From: CAVXYG01 sp963706835
Lineage (GTDB): Bacteria; Actinomycetota; Actinomycetes; S36-B12; GCA-2699445
Reading direction: 5' to 3'
Assembly: GCA_963706835.1 (NCBI GenBank)
Contig: CAVPOB010000012.1
Location: 1-64,000, forward strand
DNA length: 64,000 nucleotides
The translations under genes and the position numbers were made by a program. Below, piece by piece: positions 1 through 9,502 of this stretch (position 1 is the stretch's first letter; every line of letters starts with the position of its first letter). Below the pieces are notes generated by a model. It saw only the letters and a program-made list of their open reading frames with translations. It made no database searches and had not been told where the DNA came from.

Positions 1-594
1 ACACCTTCTTCGTGGAGTCGCCGGACTCCGGGGTCGTGCTCCGCACCCACACCTCTCCGGTGCAGATCCGATCGTTGCTGTCCCGCGAGCTGCCGGTGTA
101 CGTGGTCTGTCCGGGCCGGGTGTTCCGCACCGATGAGCTCGACGCCACCCACACCCCGGTGTTCAGCCAGATCGAGGGGCTGGCCGTCGACAGGGGCATC
201 ACGATGGCCCACCTCAAGGGCACGTTGGACCACCTCGCCGAGTCGCTGTTCGGGGCGGGCCTGACCACCCGGCTGCGGCCCTCCTACTTCCCCTTCACCG
301 AGCCGAGCGCCGAGCTGGACCTGCAGTGCTTCGCCTGCCGGGGGGAGTCCGTCGGCAACCCCGACCGTCCCTGCCGCACGTGCTCCAGCGAGGGCTGGAT
401 CGAGTGGGGCGGCTGCGGCATGGTCAACCCCCGCGTGCTGCGGGCCACCGGCATCGACGCGGATGTCATACTCCGGCTTCGCCTTCGGCATGGGCCTGGA
501 GCGCACCCTCATGTTCCGCCACGGCATCACCGACATGCGCGACATGGTCGAGGGCGATGTCCGGTTCGCGCTGGCGTTCGGATTGGAGTCCTGA
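1..594 (+). CDS. pheS: Phenylalanine--tRNA ligase alpha subunit, 3' part, frameshifted
   Basis: This is the C-terminal catalytic part of PheS, which with PheT forms the alpha2-beta2 enzyme that charges tRNA-Phe. The 5' end lies outside the window and coding runs in frame from base 3. Class II synthetase motif 2 is visible (FRTDELDATHTPVFSQIEGL), as is motif 3 near the end (FGMGLERT). An extra base near 468-470 (between a Val and a Tyr codon) breaks the frame, and the last 40 residues continue in the next frame to TGA at 592-594. The stop overlaps the pheT ATG by one base, so the two are translationally coupled. The gene is essential, so the indel is probably a sequence error. Confidence 0.93.
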
Positions 595-3088
595 TGCGCA
601 TCCCCGTCAGTGGCTGCGCGAGTTCGCGCCCGTCCCCGCCGAGTGACCGGCCGCGCCATCGCCGACCGGCTGGTCGCCGCGGGCCTGGAGGTCGAGACCG
701 TCGACGTCATGGTGCCGGCACCGAGGGCCCCCTGGTCATCGGCCGGGTGCTGGCCATCGAGGAGCTCACCGAGTTCAAGAAGCCCATCCGGTTCTGCGAG
801 GTCGAGGTCGGGCCTGCGCATGGCCATCCCGACACCCCCGGCAAGCGCGGCATCATCTGCGGCGCCACCAACTTCGCGGTCGGCGATCTGGTCCCGGTGG
901 CGCTGCCCGGCGCGACGCTGCCCGGCGGGTTCGCGATCGGCTCCCGCAAGACCTACGGCCGCGTCTCCGACGGCATGATCTGCTCGGAGCGCGAGCTCGG
1001 GCTCGGCGCCGAGCATGACGGCATCATGGTGCTGCCGGCGGATGCGGGCGAGCCGGGGGAGGACGCCGGCCCGCTGCTGGGCATCGCCGAGGAGGTGCTC
1101 GACATCGCGGTGACGCCCGACCGTGGCTACGCGTTGAGCATCCGCGGTGTCGCCCGCGAGGCCGCCGTCGCCTACGGGGTGGCCTTCGATGACCCCGGGA
1201 CCGACCTGGCCGAGCTGCCCGCGCCGGAGGAGGGCCCGGTCGTGGAGTGCCGCAGCGAGGACCTCGGCGCGTCCGACCTGTTCACGCTGCGCACCATGGT
1301 CGACTTCGACCCGCACGCCCCCTCCCCGTTGTGGCTGCGGTCCCGCCTCATCGCCTGCGGCATGCGCCCGGTGTCCCTGGCCGTGGACATCACCAACTAC
1401 GTGATGCTGGAGACCGGGCAGCCGCTGCACGCCTTCGACGCCGACCTGCTGCGCGGCCCGGTGCGGCCGCGCCGGGCGCCGCCGGGGAGAAGCTGGAGAC
1501 CCTGGACCACGTCGAGCGGACGCTGGACCCCGACGACCTCGTCATCGCCGACGACACCGGTGCCATCGGCCTGGCCGGCACCATCGGCGGGGTCACCAGC
1601 GAGATCAACGACAACACCCGCAACATCGCGCTGGAAGCCGCCCACTTCGCCCCCGACGTGGTCGCCCGCATGGCCCGCCGTCACAAGGTGTCCACCGAGG
1701 CGTCCCGCCGGTTCGAGCGCGGCGTGGACCGGCAGCTGCCGGTGTATGCGTCGGCACGGGCCACCGAGCTGCTGCTGCGGTTGGGAGGCGGGCGCTACCT
1801 CGGGATGACCGGGGACGAAGCGCCGATCGAGCCGGTCGTGGTGCGGATGCCCGCGGATCTGCCAGCCCGGGTGGCGGGGATGCCGATCAGCGTCGCGGAC
1901 ACGACCGTCCATCTGGAGTCCGTTGGTTGCACGGTGACGTGCGGACGCCGCCGACCTGGTCATCGAGCCGCCGAGTTGGCGGCCGGATCTGACCGACCCG
2001 GCGGACTTCACCGAAGAGGTGATCCGGCTGGTCGGGTACGACAGGATCCCCTCGGAACTGCCCAAGCGCCGGCGGGCCGGGGCTGGACCACGCAGCAGCG
2101 GCTGCGCAAGCGCGTCGGGCTGCTGCTGGCAGGGGCGGGGTTCGTGGAGACCCCGTGCTACCCGTTCATCGGTAGTGCCGACCTCGATGCGCTGCAGATC
2201 CCGGAGCTGGACCGCCGTTGGCGTCTGGTGCGGCTGGCGAATCCGTTGTCGGAGGAGCAGCCGTACCTGCGCACGACGCTGCTGCCGGGGCTGCTCGCGG
2301 CCGCACTGCGCAACATTTCCCGCGGCACTACCGATCTGGCGCTGTTCGAGCACGGGTCAGCGTTCTTCCACCACGGCCGGGAGACCAGCGTGGTGCGGCC
2401 CTCGCTGGCTGACCGGCCGGCGGGGGAGGAGTTGGCGGCGCTCGAGGCGTTGCTGCCCGATCAGCCAGATCATCTGGCGCTGGTGGTGACTGGCGACTGG
2501 TCGCCCGCGGGCTGGTGGGGGCCGGCACGGGGCGCAGGCTGGGCCGACGTGGTCGGCGCAGTCCAGCGGGTGGCGGCGGAGCTGGGTGCCGACCTACCGT
2601 GGCGGCCGGGCCCGACCCGGTCTTCCACCCCGGGCGATGCGCGCAGTTCAGCCTCGAGGATGTCGTGGTCGGTCACGCGGGCGAGCTGCATCCGCGGGTG
2701 GTCGCGGCGCTTGGGCTGCCAACACGGACCGCGGTGGCGGAGATCGATCTTGGGGATCTGCTCGACGGCCGCGTCAGGTCCGGCGGCCGCGCCGACCGTG
2801 GGGACCATGCCGGTGGCGAAGGAAGATGTAGCGCTGGTGGTCGACCTGCATGTTCCGGCGGCAGCGGTGGCAGCCGCACTGCGCTCCGGCGGCGGGGAGC
2901 TGCTGGAATCGGTTCGGCTGTTCGACGAGTTCCGTGGCACCCAGGTCGGCGAGGGCAAGAAGTCGCTGGCCTACTCGCTGCGGTTCCGGGCGCCGGACCG
3001 GACGCTCACGACCGAGGAGGTCGCTGCCGCACGGGACGCGGCGGTGGCGGCTGCGGGGGCGGCCACCGGCGCTGTGCTGCGAGGCTAG
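594..3088 (+). CDS. pheT: Phenylalanine--tRNA ligase beta subunit, multiply frameshifted
   Basis: PheT is the beta subunit of phenylalanyl-tRNA synthetase. The ATG at 594 overlaps the pheS stop. Reading across frames gives the family order: N-terminal tRNA-binding OB fold (about 740-970), B3/B4 editing region, B5 region (KVSTEASRRFERGVD at about 1685), catalytic-like core (RLANPLSEEQPYLRTTLLPG at about 2230-2290), and the C-terminal FDX-ACB anticodon-binding domain ending at 3088. The span, about 830 codons, matches full-length PheT. At least seven single-base indels are needed, for example near 612, 650, 715, 1465, 1940, 2080, 2615 and 2795. Many are losses or gains in G or C runs. No domain is missing, which argues for sequencing error rather than pseudogenization. 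Confidence 0.92.
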
Positions 3089-3479
3089 TAGGCGTCGGCC
3101 GTGGGCTGTCTAGAGCGCCGGGCTGTCCGATGGTTCGGAAGCGCTCAGCCTGGTCCGAAGCCCAGGGCGGGTGCAGAACGAACACCGACCCCGCGCGGCC
3201 GATCCGGCTGCCCGTTGCGCTGCAGCCGAGCGCGCGGGGGCGATGCAATGCACGGACCGATCACGAGCTCAGCGACTCGCTTCGACGTCGTACGACTCCG
3301 CGCATGGGGCCAGCAGAGGAGCGGGCCCCGGTAGAGGTTGCTGCTGCCTGGAGATCCCGCGCCCCAGCGCCACCGAGGCCGGCCCGGCCTCTGTGCATGC
3401 TGATCAAGGCCGTTGATTGGTGTGTCCCGCAGCCCAGACCGCCGTTGAGGCAGCAGGGATGTGAAGACGACGCCTATCG
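3089..3479. other. Intergenic stretch after pheT, nothing recognised
   Basis: No open frame here has recognisable protein content, and no tRNA cloverleaf or clear terminator was seen. It marks the junction between the pheST operon and the accessory island with pilin genes and IS elements. In many actinobacteria argC lies shortly after pheT, so this is the left edge of the inserted material. Confidence 0.5.
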
Positions 3480-3667
3480 TCAGGCCTGCGATCCGTTGAA
3501 GCGGTCCTCGATAGCGTCGAGGCCCGACAGAACGTCCTGACCGAGAGCAGCGACCACGACAAGATGACGCCCGCGATCAGCGCCAAAAGCAGGCCGTACT
3601 CCACGGCGGTGGCTCCCTGGTCGTTGCGAGTGGCTAGCAGTGTGTGAATGCGAGTGAGCACGGACAT
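3480..3667 (-). CDS. Flp/Fap-type pilin, third copy, frameshifted
   Basis: This encodes a small Flp pilin, the major subunit of Tad pili, on the strand opposite to the two other pilin copies. The ATG at 3667 follows an AGGAG ribosome-binding site 6 nt upstream. A short basic leader (MSVLTRIHTLLATRN) precedes the type IVb prepilin motif (GATAVEYGLL), which puts Glu at position 5 of the mature pilin. A hydrophobic helix follows. The frame breaks near 3563, and the next frame continues into the conserved tail (VVAALGQDV through NGSQA) with TGA at 3480. One base restored after the Ile codon would give about 61 codons, the length of the other copies. It is either a recently inactivated copy or a sequence error. 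Confidence 0.8.
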
Positions 3668-3879
3668 CCCCTTCTCCTGGTTGGCTTCGGCCGGACGACC
3701 TCACGCTTATCAGTCAGGTTCGTGTATGCGGGCCCCGCTGCCATCCGGCGAACCGCCCGTATCGGGTCATCCATTCGTCCGATGCAGACCAAGACGTGGG
3801 GCTTCGGTGTCCATCAAACGCCGGTGCCGAATACCAGGAGATCAGTGAGCCGCCCCCGGTGGTAGGTCCGCGCCATCGG

Positions 3880-4323
3880 CGCAAGCCGGAGCCCCTGCCG
3901 CTCCCCGGCGCCGGGTCCGAACGCAACTGCGCCACCAGTCGGCGGCCGTATGCCGAACTGCTCAGCCCGACCAGCCGGCTCAGCTGCGCTCCCGCGTACG
4001 CGGCGATCGGGTGGGCCACGGCGGCGCGGCGCCTGCCCGGGCCTCGAAGCCTCCCTCCGCGCGGTCCATCAGCGCCGCGTTCTGCAGCTCGGCCGCGGCC
4101 AGCAGCCGCTTCAGGGTCGCGCTTTGCTTCCCCAGCTCCTTCAACCGGCGGGCGTCGTCGGCCTTCAAGCCCCCGTACTGGTTGCGCCACCGGTAGAAGG
4201 TCCGCTCGCTGATCTGCAACTCCCGGCACACCGCGGCCACGTCCGCGCCCTGGGCCAGCATCCGATTCGGCCTGCCTCAGCTCGCGCACGATCTGTTCGG
4301 GGTGTGACCCTTCCGTTCGTCAT
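3880..4323 (-). pseudogene. IS3-family transposase remnant (orfA plus start of orfB)
   Basis: This is a degenerate IS3-family element. Reading on the minus strand from an ATG at 4323, orfA-like residues appear in three frames: EQIVRELRQAE, then MLAQGADVAAVCRELQISE with a helix-turn-helix, then YRWRNQYGGLKADDARRLK and a leucine-rich coiled coil (LKRLLAAAELQNAAL). Residues resembling the start of orfB (LSRLVGLSSSAYGR) follow near 3930-3960 and then stop. The DDE catalytic part is absent, so the element cannot transpose by itself. Boundaries are approximate and no terminal repeats were recognised. It lies between pilin copies and may mark past recombination of the island. Confidence 0.7.
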
Positions 4324-4660
4324 AGTCCGTCCAGTCTGCCCGCGTGCTGACGCGGGCACCAGAACGACTCCCACAACGACCGGACCCACTCAAGGGATAC
4401 GATGCCGTGGCTCTCGGGGACCGGGTTTCCTAGCCTTCGTCGCGGACGGTGGGGGCCGCAGTTGACAAGTTGGGCCGGATCCGCGAACCGGGCCACGGGT
4501 GGAGCTCCCGAGCTCCGTTGGGCGTGATATCGACCGAATGGATGATGGCAAGCCACCGGTTTGCCGGATGTTCGGGAGCGGCACCTGGCCTGATGATGGA
4601 GTCACACGAGGTTGAGGCCAAAGGGGCCGAGACCGATCGAGACGAAAGTTGGGGGATCTC

Positions 4661-4846
4661 GTGATCACTCGTATCCACACCATGCTCTTCACCCGGAACG
4701 ACGACGAGGGCGCCACCGCCGTGGAGTACGGCCTGCTCGTTGCGCTGATCGCCGCGATCATCGTTCTGGTCGTCGCCGCCCTGGGCAACGACGTTCTCGG
4801 TGGCTTCAACACCGTTGAGGACGCGATCGGCGGCTCGCAGGCCTGA
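4661..4846 (+). CDS. Flp/Fap-type pilin, copy 1
   Basis: This is a 61-residue Flp pilin precursor, predicted to be processed by a prepilin peptidase and polymerised by the Tad machinery encoded at 11.9-19.8 kb. The GTG at 4661 is chosen because its product aligns from the first residue with the copy at 5311 (ATG) and with the 3667 copy. A GGGGGA ribosome-binding site lies 4 nt upstream. The leader ITRIHTMLFTRNDDEG ends in the processing Gly, and the mature protein begins ATAVEYGLL with Glu at +5. A hydrophobic segment (residues 22-42) and a short tail ending GGSQA follow. A TTG-started extension to 4649 is possible but would overlap the ribosome-binding site. Confidence 0.9.
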   Translation: MITRIHTMLFTRNDDEGATAVEYGLLVALIAAIIVLVVAALGNDVLGGFNTVEDAIGGSQA

Positions 4847-4868
4847 TCCAAGGCTCACACCGCTAGCA

Positions 4869-4903
4869 ACTGGTGCCCCGCCGGCTTCCGGCGGGGCACC
4901 AGT
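4869..4903 (+). terminator. Hairpin terminator after pilin copy 1
   Basis: A perfect 16-bp inverted repeat (4869-4884 with 4888-4903) encloses a 3-nt loop, 22 bp after the pilin stop. There is no long T tract, as is usual in high-GC actinobacteria. An identical hairpin follows copy 2. Confidence 0.8.
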
Positions 4904-5310
4904 CCGTTCATCGCAGCATTCCCCTCCCCGGCCTGTCTGGAGCGAGGTCGGCAATCGTCCGGGTATGAGCACCGCCACCAGCTGGTATGCGAAGGCAAGG
5001 AGCCCCCGGCATGCTCGGCACGGTTTCGAGTACTCAGAGTCGACGAGGCTGCCGCCCTGACTCTCGGGGACCAGGTTTCCTAGCCTTCGTCGCGGACGGT
5101 GGGGGCCGCGGTTGACAAGTTGGGCCGGACCCGCGAACCGGGCCACGGGTGGAGCTCCCGAGCTCCGTTGGGCGTGATATCGACCGAATGGATGATGGCA
5201 AGCCACCGGTTTGCCGGATGTTCGGGAGCGGCACCTGGCCTGATGATGGAGTCACACGAGGTTGAGGCCAAAGGGGCCGAGACCGATCGAGACGAAAGTT
5301 GGGGGATCTC

Positions 5311-5496
5311 ATGATCACTCGTATCCACACCATGCTCTTCACCCGGAACGACGACGAGGGCGCCACCGCCGTGGAGTACGGCCTGCTCGTTGCGCTGATC
5401 GCCGCGATCATCGTTCTGGTCGTCGCCGCCCTGGGCAACGACGTTCTCGGTGGCTTCAACACCGTTGAGGACGCGCTCGGCGGCTCGCAGGCCTGA
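5311..5496 (+). CDS. Flp/Fap-type pilin, copy 2
   Basis: This 61-residue pilin precursor differs from copy 1 in its start codon (ATG here, GTG at 4661) and in one C-terminal residue (Leu for Ile before GGSQA). The leader, the Gly processing site, Glu+5 (ATAVEYGLL) and the hydrophobic helix are the same, and so is the GGGGGA ribosome-binding site 4 nt upstream. The ATG start should make this the better-translated copy if promoter strength is equal. Two nearly identical pilin genes plus the 3667 copy suggest gene dosage or variant subunits for the Tad pilus. Confidence 0.91.
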   Translation: MITRIHTMLFTRNDDEGATAVEYGLLVALIAAIIVLVVAALGNDVLGGFNTVEDALGGSQA

Positions 5497-5518
5497 TCCA
5501 AGGCTCACACCGCTAGCA

Positions 5519-5553
5519 ACTGGTGCCCCGCCGGCTTCCGGCGGGGCACCAGT
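5519..5553 (+). terminator. Hairpin terminator after pilin copy 2
   Basis: The sequence and 22-bp spacing match the hairpin at 4869-4903: a perfect 16-bp stem with a 3-nt loop and no T tract. Confidence 0.8.
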
Positions 5554-5582
5554 CCGTTCATCGCAGCATTCCCCTCCCCGGC

Positions 5583-5877
5583 TCCCGGCGCCCTAGATCC
5601 GCGGCCCCGCCTACCAGCGGCACCGCCGGCCGGTCCCGTGGCGGGCTACTGCGCGACCTGGCCGACTACGACCGCGACTTCGGCCTGACCGGCGCCTTTC
5701 CCGACGTCGCGCCCAGCGCCCCGGTCGGCTGGGAGAAGGTGGCCTGATGGCGGCCGACGCGAGCAGCGGCGCGGCGCCGCCCGCAAGCAGCTGGCCCATC
5801 TCGCCGAGGCGCTGAGGGCGCTGCAGATCACCGAAGCCCCACATGGCTCACCGATGCCCACCGCGCTGTGAAGCGCC
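5583..5877 (+). other. Unassigned remnant between pilin copy 2 and IS982
   Basis: A plus-strand frame ending at 5747 encodes a plausible C-terminal fragment (GLLRDLADYDRDFGLTGAFP through GWEKVA) with no convincing start. A second short fragment follows to about 5870 (RRKQLAHLAEALRALQI). Both look like the tail of an unidentified gene cut by insertions. I cannot assign a family. Confidence 0.35.
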
Positions 5878-6920
5878 CTAGATGATCAATTCCAAGGGGT
5901 CAGTGGTCGTAGGCGAGCAGTGAGCGGCGGTTGAGGCCGAGGGCGTCGTTGTGCCAGATGGCGGCGGTGAGGGCGAGGAGGCGCTGGGCGATGCGGGCGC
6001 AGACGCCGGCGGGGGTGCGGCCGCCGTGCCGTTCGAGGTCGAGCTGGCCCTTGAGGGTGTCGTTGACCGATTCCACGATCTGCCGCAGCGGTTTGAAGAA
6101 GCGGGCGCCGGGGCGTTCCGGCTCGCCCTTGCGGGCGGGGCGCAGCACTTCGATGCCGGCAGCTCCCAGCTCGGCCTCGAAGTCGGCGCCGAAGTAGTTC
6201 TTGTCCGCCAGCAGGATCTGCCGGGGGCTGCGGCCGGCCAGGGCGGGGGTGCCGGCGATGAGGTCGGCCAGGACCTGCCGCTCGTCGGCCTTGGCCCCGG
6301 TCAGCGCCCACGCCACCGGCAGCCCGTGCAGGGTGCAGACCAGGTGCAGCCGCAGCCCCCAGAAGAACCGGGAGTGGGAGGCGCAGTAGCCGTACTCGGC
6401 CCATCCGGCCAGGTCGGAGCGCTGGACCGTCTCCCGGGAGCGGGCGCACTCCACCGGGGTGGAGTCCACCACCCACACGTCGTCGCCGGCGGCGGCCGTG
6501 GCCCGGCCGAGCTCGCCGACCAGCCACGCCATCGTGGGCGCGAGCCTGCGCAGCCGCTTGTTGTAGCCGGACTGCTGCGGCAGGTGCGGGAACATGCCCA
6601 GCAGGTGGGCCCGTGCATAGCGCAGCCAGCGGGTCTCGCTGGTGTGCCCCAGCAGGGCCTGCATCACCGCCAGGGTCAGCAGCTCGGCGTCGCTGATCCG
6701 GGGCGCGATCCCCACCGCCGGGCGCGGCGGAACCCGCTCGGGGTGTTCCTTCAACAGGTCGTCGGTGGTCACATAGAGTGCGGTGGCGAGGGTGTCCAGG
6801 TCGGCGTCCACGACGGGCCTCCAAGGCTCGGGAGTGTGATAGCAACGCCGACTCTGGACACCCTCCAGCCGCAAACGGGGAAGGCGCGCCGCACCCGACC
6901 CCTTGGACTTACTCGTCTAG
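5878..6920 (-). mobile_element. IS982-family insertion sequence
   Basis: This is a complete-looking insertion sequence. Imperfect terminal inverted repeats of about 24 bp lie at 5878-5901 and 6897-6920; each has CTAGA or CTAG at the outside and a shared TCCAAGGGGTC core. The single transposase gene is intact, and its stop codon lies in the left repeat. The right end abuts the IS630 element and shares its CTAG, so the two inserted side by side. Confidence 0.8.
5900..6811 (-). CDS. IS982-family DDE transposase
   Basis: This is a transposase of about 303 residues. The GTG at 6811 is preferred because it gives the usual IS982 start (VDADLDTLATALYVTTDDLL); an upstream in-frame ATG at 6874 is possible. 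The DDE catalytic residues are visible as VVDSTPVECAR, LLADKNYFGADFE and ESVNDTLKGQLDLERHGGRT. The frame is uninterrupted, unlike the neighbouring elements, so this copy may be active. Its clean frame among broken neighbours suggests recent arrival. Confidence 0.88.
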   Translation of the reverse strand: MDADLDTLATALYVTTDDLLKEHPERVPPRPAVGIAPRISDAELLTLAVMQALLGHTSETRWLRYARAHLLGMFPHLPQQSGYNKRLRRLAPTMAWLVGELGRATAAAGDDVWVVDSTPVECARSRETVQRSDLAGWAEYGYCASHSRFFWGLRLHLVCTLHGLPVAWALTGAKADERQVLADLIAGTPALAGRSPRQILLADKNYFGADFEAELGAAGIEVLRPARKGEPERPGARFFKPLRQIVESVNDTLKGQLDLERHGGRTPAGVCARIAQRLLALTAAIWHNDALGLNRRSLLAYDH

Positions 6921-7893
6921 TGTCGCGCGTCTGAAGTTGGTTGACGGTGGGCGTGGGGCAGGATCTCGTCGGCGGTCTTGGTCCAGACGAATGGGTGGCA
7001 GCGGTCGTTCCAGCTGTCGATGAAGGTGCTGATCGCGGCGACGAGTTCCTTGTCGCTGGCGAAGGTTCCGCGGCGGATGGCTTGGCGGGTGATGATCCCG
7101 AAGAAGACCTCGACCAGGTTCAGCCACGACCCCGACGTCGGGGTGAAGTGCAGCGTGATCCGAGGGTTCTTCTCGAGCCACGCGTTGATGTCGGCGTGCT
7201 GGTGGGTGTGGTAGTTGTCCACGACGACGCGCAGTTCCTGGTCGGGGTAGGCGCGGGCGACCTTCTTCATGAAGTCGAGGAACTCGGCCTTGCCGTGCCG
7301 GTCGTAGCACTGATCGGTCACCTTCCCGGTGGCGACCTCCAGCGCCGCGAACAGGGTGGTGGTGCCGTTGCGCTTGTCGTCGTGGGTTGCCTTCTCCGGC
7401 AGGCCGGGGCGGATCGGCAGGATCGGGGCGGTCCGGTCCAGGGCCTGGATCTGGCACTTCTCATCCACGCACAGCACGATCGCGCTGGTCGGCGGGTTCA
7501 GGTACAGCCCGACGACGTCGCGGATCTTGGCCTTCAACTGCGGGTCGGTGGAGAACTTGAACGTGCCACGCCGCCAGGGCTGCAGCAGGTACTTGCGCCA
7601 GCAGCGGGCGACCGTGGCATCCGAGATCCCCAGGTGAGTGCCCAGCAGACGGGTCGACCAGTGCGTGACCCCCACTTCTCCGGGGGCGGGTCCAGGGTTG
7701 CGGCCAGGATCCGGGCCTCGTCGACCTCCTTGGGCCGACCCGAGCGCGGCGCGTCATCCAACCCCGCCAAGCCCAGCTCGGCGTACCGGTCCCGCCACTG
7801 GATCACCGTCGGACGCGACACTCCCACCCGGCGGGCCGTCTCCGTCGTGCCCAGCCGGTTGGCCGCTGCCAGCACGATCCGCGCCCGGGTCAC
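6917..7893 (-). CDS. IS630-family transposase, frameshifted
   Basis: The first frame (GTG at 7893) encodes a helix-turn-helix region (TTETARRVGVSRPTVIQWRD, then GLAGLDDAPRSGRP). After the PPPEK segment near 7676 the reading continues in another frame as GVTHWSTRLLG and carries the DDE domain: LCVDEKCQIQALDR, VVDNYHTH and the SWLNLVEVFF glutamate. The break is at a G run (GTGGGGG), so it could be a sequence error or a programmed frameshift, which is known in some IS families. Coding similarity extends upstream of 7893 (STLESWSRSPAIRAGL) without a normal start codon, so the true N-terminus is unclear. Confidence 0.82.
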
Positions 7894-7972
7894 CAGCCCC
7901 GCCCGGATCGCCGGCGACCTCGACCACGACTCCAGCGTCGACCGGTCGTCGTCATCCAGCGGTAGATACTAG
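6917..7972 (-). mobile_element. IS630-family insertion sequence
   Basis: This element is bounded on both sides by CTAG (6917-6920 and 7969-7972), consistent with IS630 insertion at TA within CTAG. The inward ends are only weakly alike. It holds one transposase gene split by a frameshift. Its left CTAG is also the right end of the IS982 element. Confidence 0.7.
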
Positions 7973-7986
7973 GTTCTATGCCGCTC

Positions 7987-8960
7987 TCATGCGGGTTGCG
8001 GCTCTCGGTTGAGGGCCGCGTAGTGGGCTTGCTCGAACTCCGTGGGCGTCAAGTAGCCCGGGCTACTGTGCAGCTGCCGCTGGTTGTACCAGTCGACCCA
8101 GCCGGCGATGGCGTACTCGACGTCGTGGACGGTGCGGCAGGGCTGCTCGTGGAAGACGGTTGTGCGGATGCACCCGGTCTTGTACAGCCCGATGAAGCAC
8201 TCCATCAGCGCGTTGTCGTAGGCGTCGCCGACCGACCCGATCGAGGGGCGGATGCCCGCCAGGTCCAGGTGCTCGGTGAACCGCAGCGCCGTTTACTGCG
8301 ACCCGGCGTCGGCGTGGCCGATCAGCTGCCCGGGCTGGACGGGGTGGCCTTCGCGGGCCCGCTGCAGGTTGCCATCCGGATCGGGGTCATCACCAGGTCG
8401 ACGTCCTTGGTGGTGGCGGCGTTCCACGCCACGATCTTCTGGGCGAACACGTCGACGACGAAGGCGACGTAGACCCAGCCGGTCCAGCAGCGGACATAGG
8501 TGAAGTCCATGACCCAGGTCCGGTTCGGGGCGTCGGCGGTGAAGTCGCGGTCGAGCAGGTCGCCGGCCCGCGTGCCGTTCTTGGCCGGGATCGTGGTCCG
8601 GGTGCCCTTGCTGCGCCGGATGCCCTGCAGGCCCAGGGTGCGCATCGCCCGGTCCACGCTGCCCGGCGAGGCGTGCGGCAGCCGTCGGCGGACCAGGGCG
8701 GTCATCTTCCGGCGCCCGTAGAGCCCTTCCGGGGTGAGCCGACGCCGGCCCTCCCGGTCGAGGGCCCAGGCGATGTCGCGGACCATGTCGGTGACCAGCG
8801 CGTCACTGACGGTGCGCTGGCAGACCCTGCGTGAGGGCGCTCGCCAGCGAGCGGTAGGTTCTCGCGGCGACCTGGCAGCCCTGCTCCCGCAGCACCCGGC
8901 AGATCGACTCGACCGCGAACCCCTCGGCCTTCATCTCGTCGACGAACGCCACGATCAACG
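7987..8960 (-). pseudogene. IS3-family orfB transposase, inactivated
   Basis: The product can be followed in pieces: an N-terminal part (VAFVDEMKAEGFAVESICRV near 8940-8850), the HTH_21-like and integrase core (TWVMDFTYVRCWTGWVYVAF at about 8510), and the C-terminal part (DNALMECFIGLYKTG through NREPQPA) ending at 7987. Frame changes occur near 8820 and 8350. A Tyr codon of the HADAGSQY catalytic segment reads TAA near 8295, a true-looking nonsense change. The catalytic D, D and E are still recognisable. Alone it cannot make an active transposase. Confidence 0.8.
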
Positions 8961-9266
8961 GTTGCGGGGGTCGAGTTCCCCCGCGAAGAAAATCGAGGCC
9001 CGGCGCAGGATCTCGTTGTCCTCCTCCAGCCGGCGGACCTTCGCCTTGAGGTCCTTGATCTCGGCCAGCTCCTCACTGGTCGCTCCCTGCCGCTGACCGC
9101 CGTCGATCTGGGCCTGCACCACCCAGCGCCGCACGGTCTCCTTGCCCAGCCCCTCCCGGCGGGCCACGACCGCGGCCGCGGCGGTCAGCGACGAGTACTC
9201 GCCCTGGTGCTCCAGCACCTGGCGCACACAGCGCTCCTTGACCTTCGGATCGATCTTCTTCGGCAT
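8955..9266 (-). CDS. IS3-family orfA transposase subunit
   Basis: This is a DNA-binding orfA product of about 103 residues. The ATG at 9266 (MPKKIDPKVKERCVRQVLEH) is preferred over an upstream start at 9284. A helix-turn-helix of the transposase_8 type (AAVVARREGLGKETVRRWV) is followed by a leucine-heptad coiled coil (LKAKVRRLEEDNEILRRA). It ends at TGA 8955 just inside the start of orfB, the normal arrangement for -1 frameshifting in IS3 elements. Confidence 0.82.
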   Translation of the reverse strand: MPKKIDPKVKERCVRQVLEHQGEYSSLTAAAAVVARREGLGKETVRRWVVQAQIDGGQRQGATSEELAEIKDLKAKVRRLEEDNEILRRASIFFAGELDPRNR

Positions 9267-9502
9267 GGTCTCGCATCCTTCCAACTCACAAGGATGCGGC
9301 AGGAAACCCGGGGCGATTCAGCTACCTGCTGAGCAACCGCGGCATCGACACCCTGCCCAGCTCCCGCGAAACCGCCGACCACCGACCCCGCCAACCTGAG
9401 CCCACACCGTTCATTGCTCGAGACTCTGGTCCCCCAACCGCGCGGCAGGGTCCAGACGGCCGCAAGGCACTGAGAGCGAGCGGGGGATCGGTGGGTCTGG
9501 AG

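Larger units (their letters stand above)
4411..4932. repeat. Direct duplication, copy 1 (pilin gene plus flanks)
   Basis: These 522 bp recur at 5061-5582 with about five mismatches, offset by exactly 650 bp. Each copy holds a 250-bp leader, a Flp pilin gene and its hairpin terminator. A 128-bp unique spacer (4933-5060) separates the copies. The differences I see are near 4423, 4459, 4480, 4661 (GTG versus ATG start) and in the last codons of the pilin. A TTGACA box occurs at 4462-4467 (and 5112-5117), but no convincing -10 follows it at 17 bp. Confidence 0.95.
5061..5582. repeat. Direct duplication, copy 2 (pilin gene plus flanks)
   Basis: This is the second copy of the 522-bp unit at 4411-4932, offset by 650 bp and about 99% identical. 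It runs from the CTCTCGGGGACC segment upstream of the pilin to the CCCCTCCCCGGC segment after the terminator. Past 5582 the copies diverge into IS-remnant sequence. Confidence 0.95.
7980..9290 (-). mobile_element. IS3-family element, decayed
   Basis: This has the two-gene layout of an IS3 element on the minus strand: orfA (from 9266) and an overlapping orfB broken by frameshifts and one nonsense codon. Terminal repeats could not be fixed; the limits given are the coding extent plus a few bases. The next 210 bp, up to the response regulator stop at 9503, hold no recognisable gene. Confidence 0.75.

Noticed and set aside
4462..4467. TTGACA as the -35 box of the pilin promoter
   Set aside because: No TANNNT-type box follows at 16-18 bp. 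It is kept only as a remark in the repeat entry.
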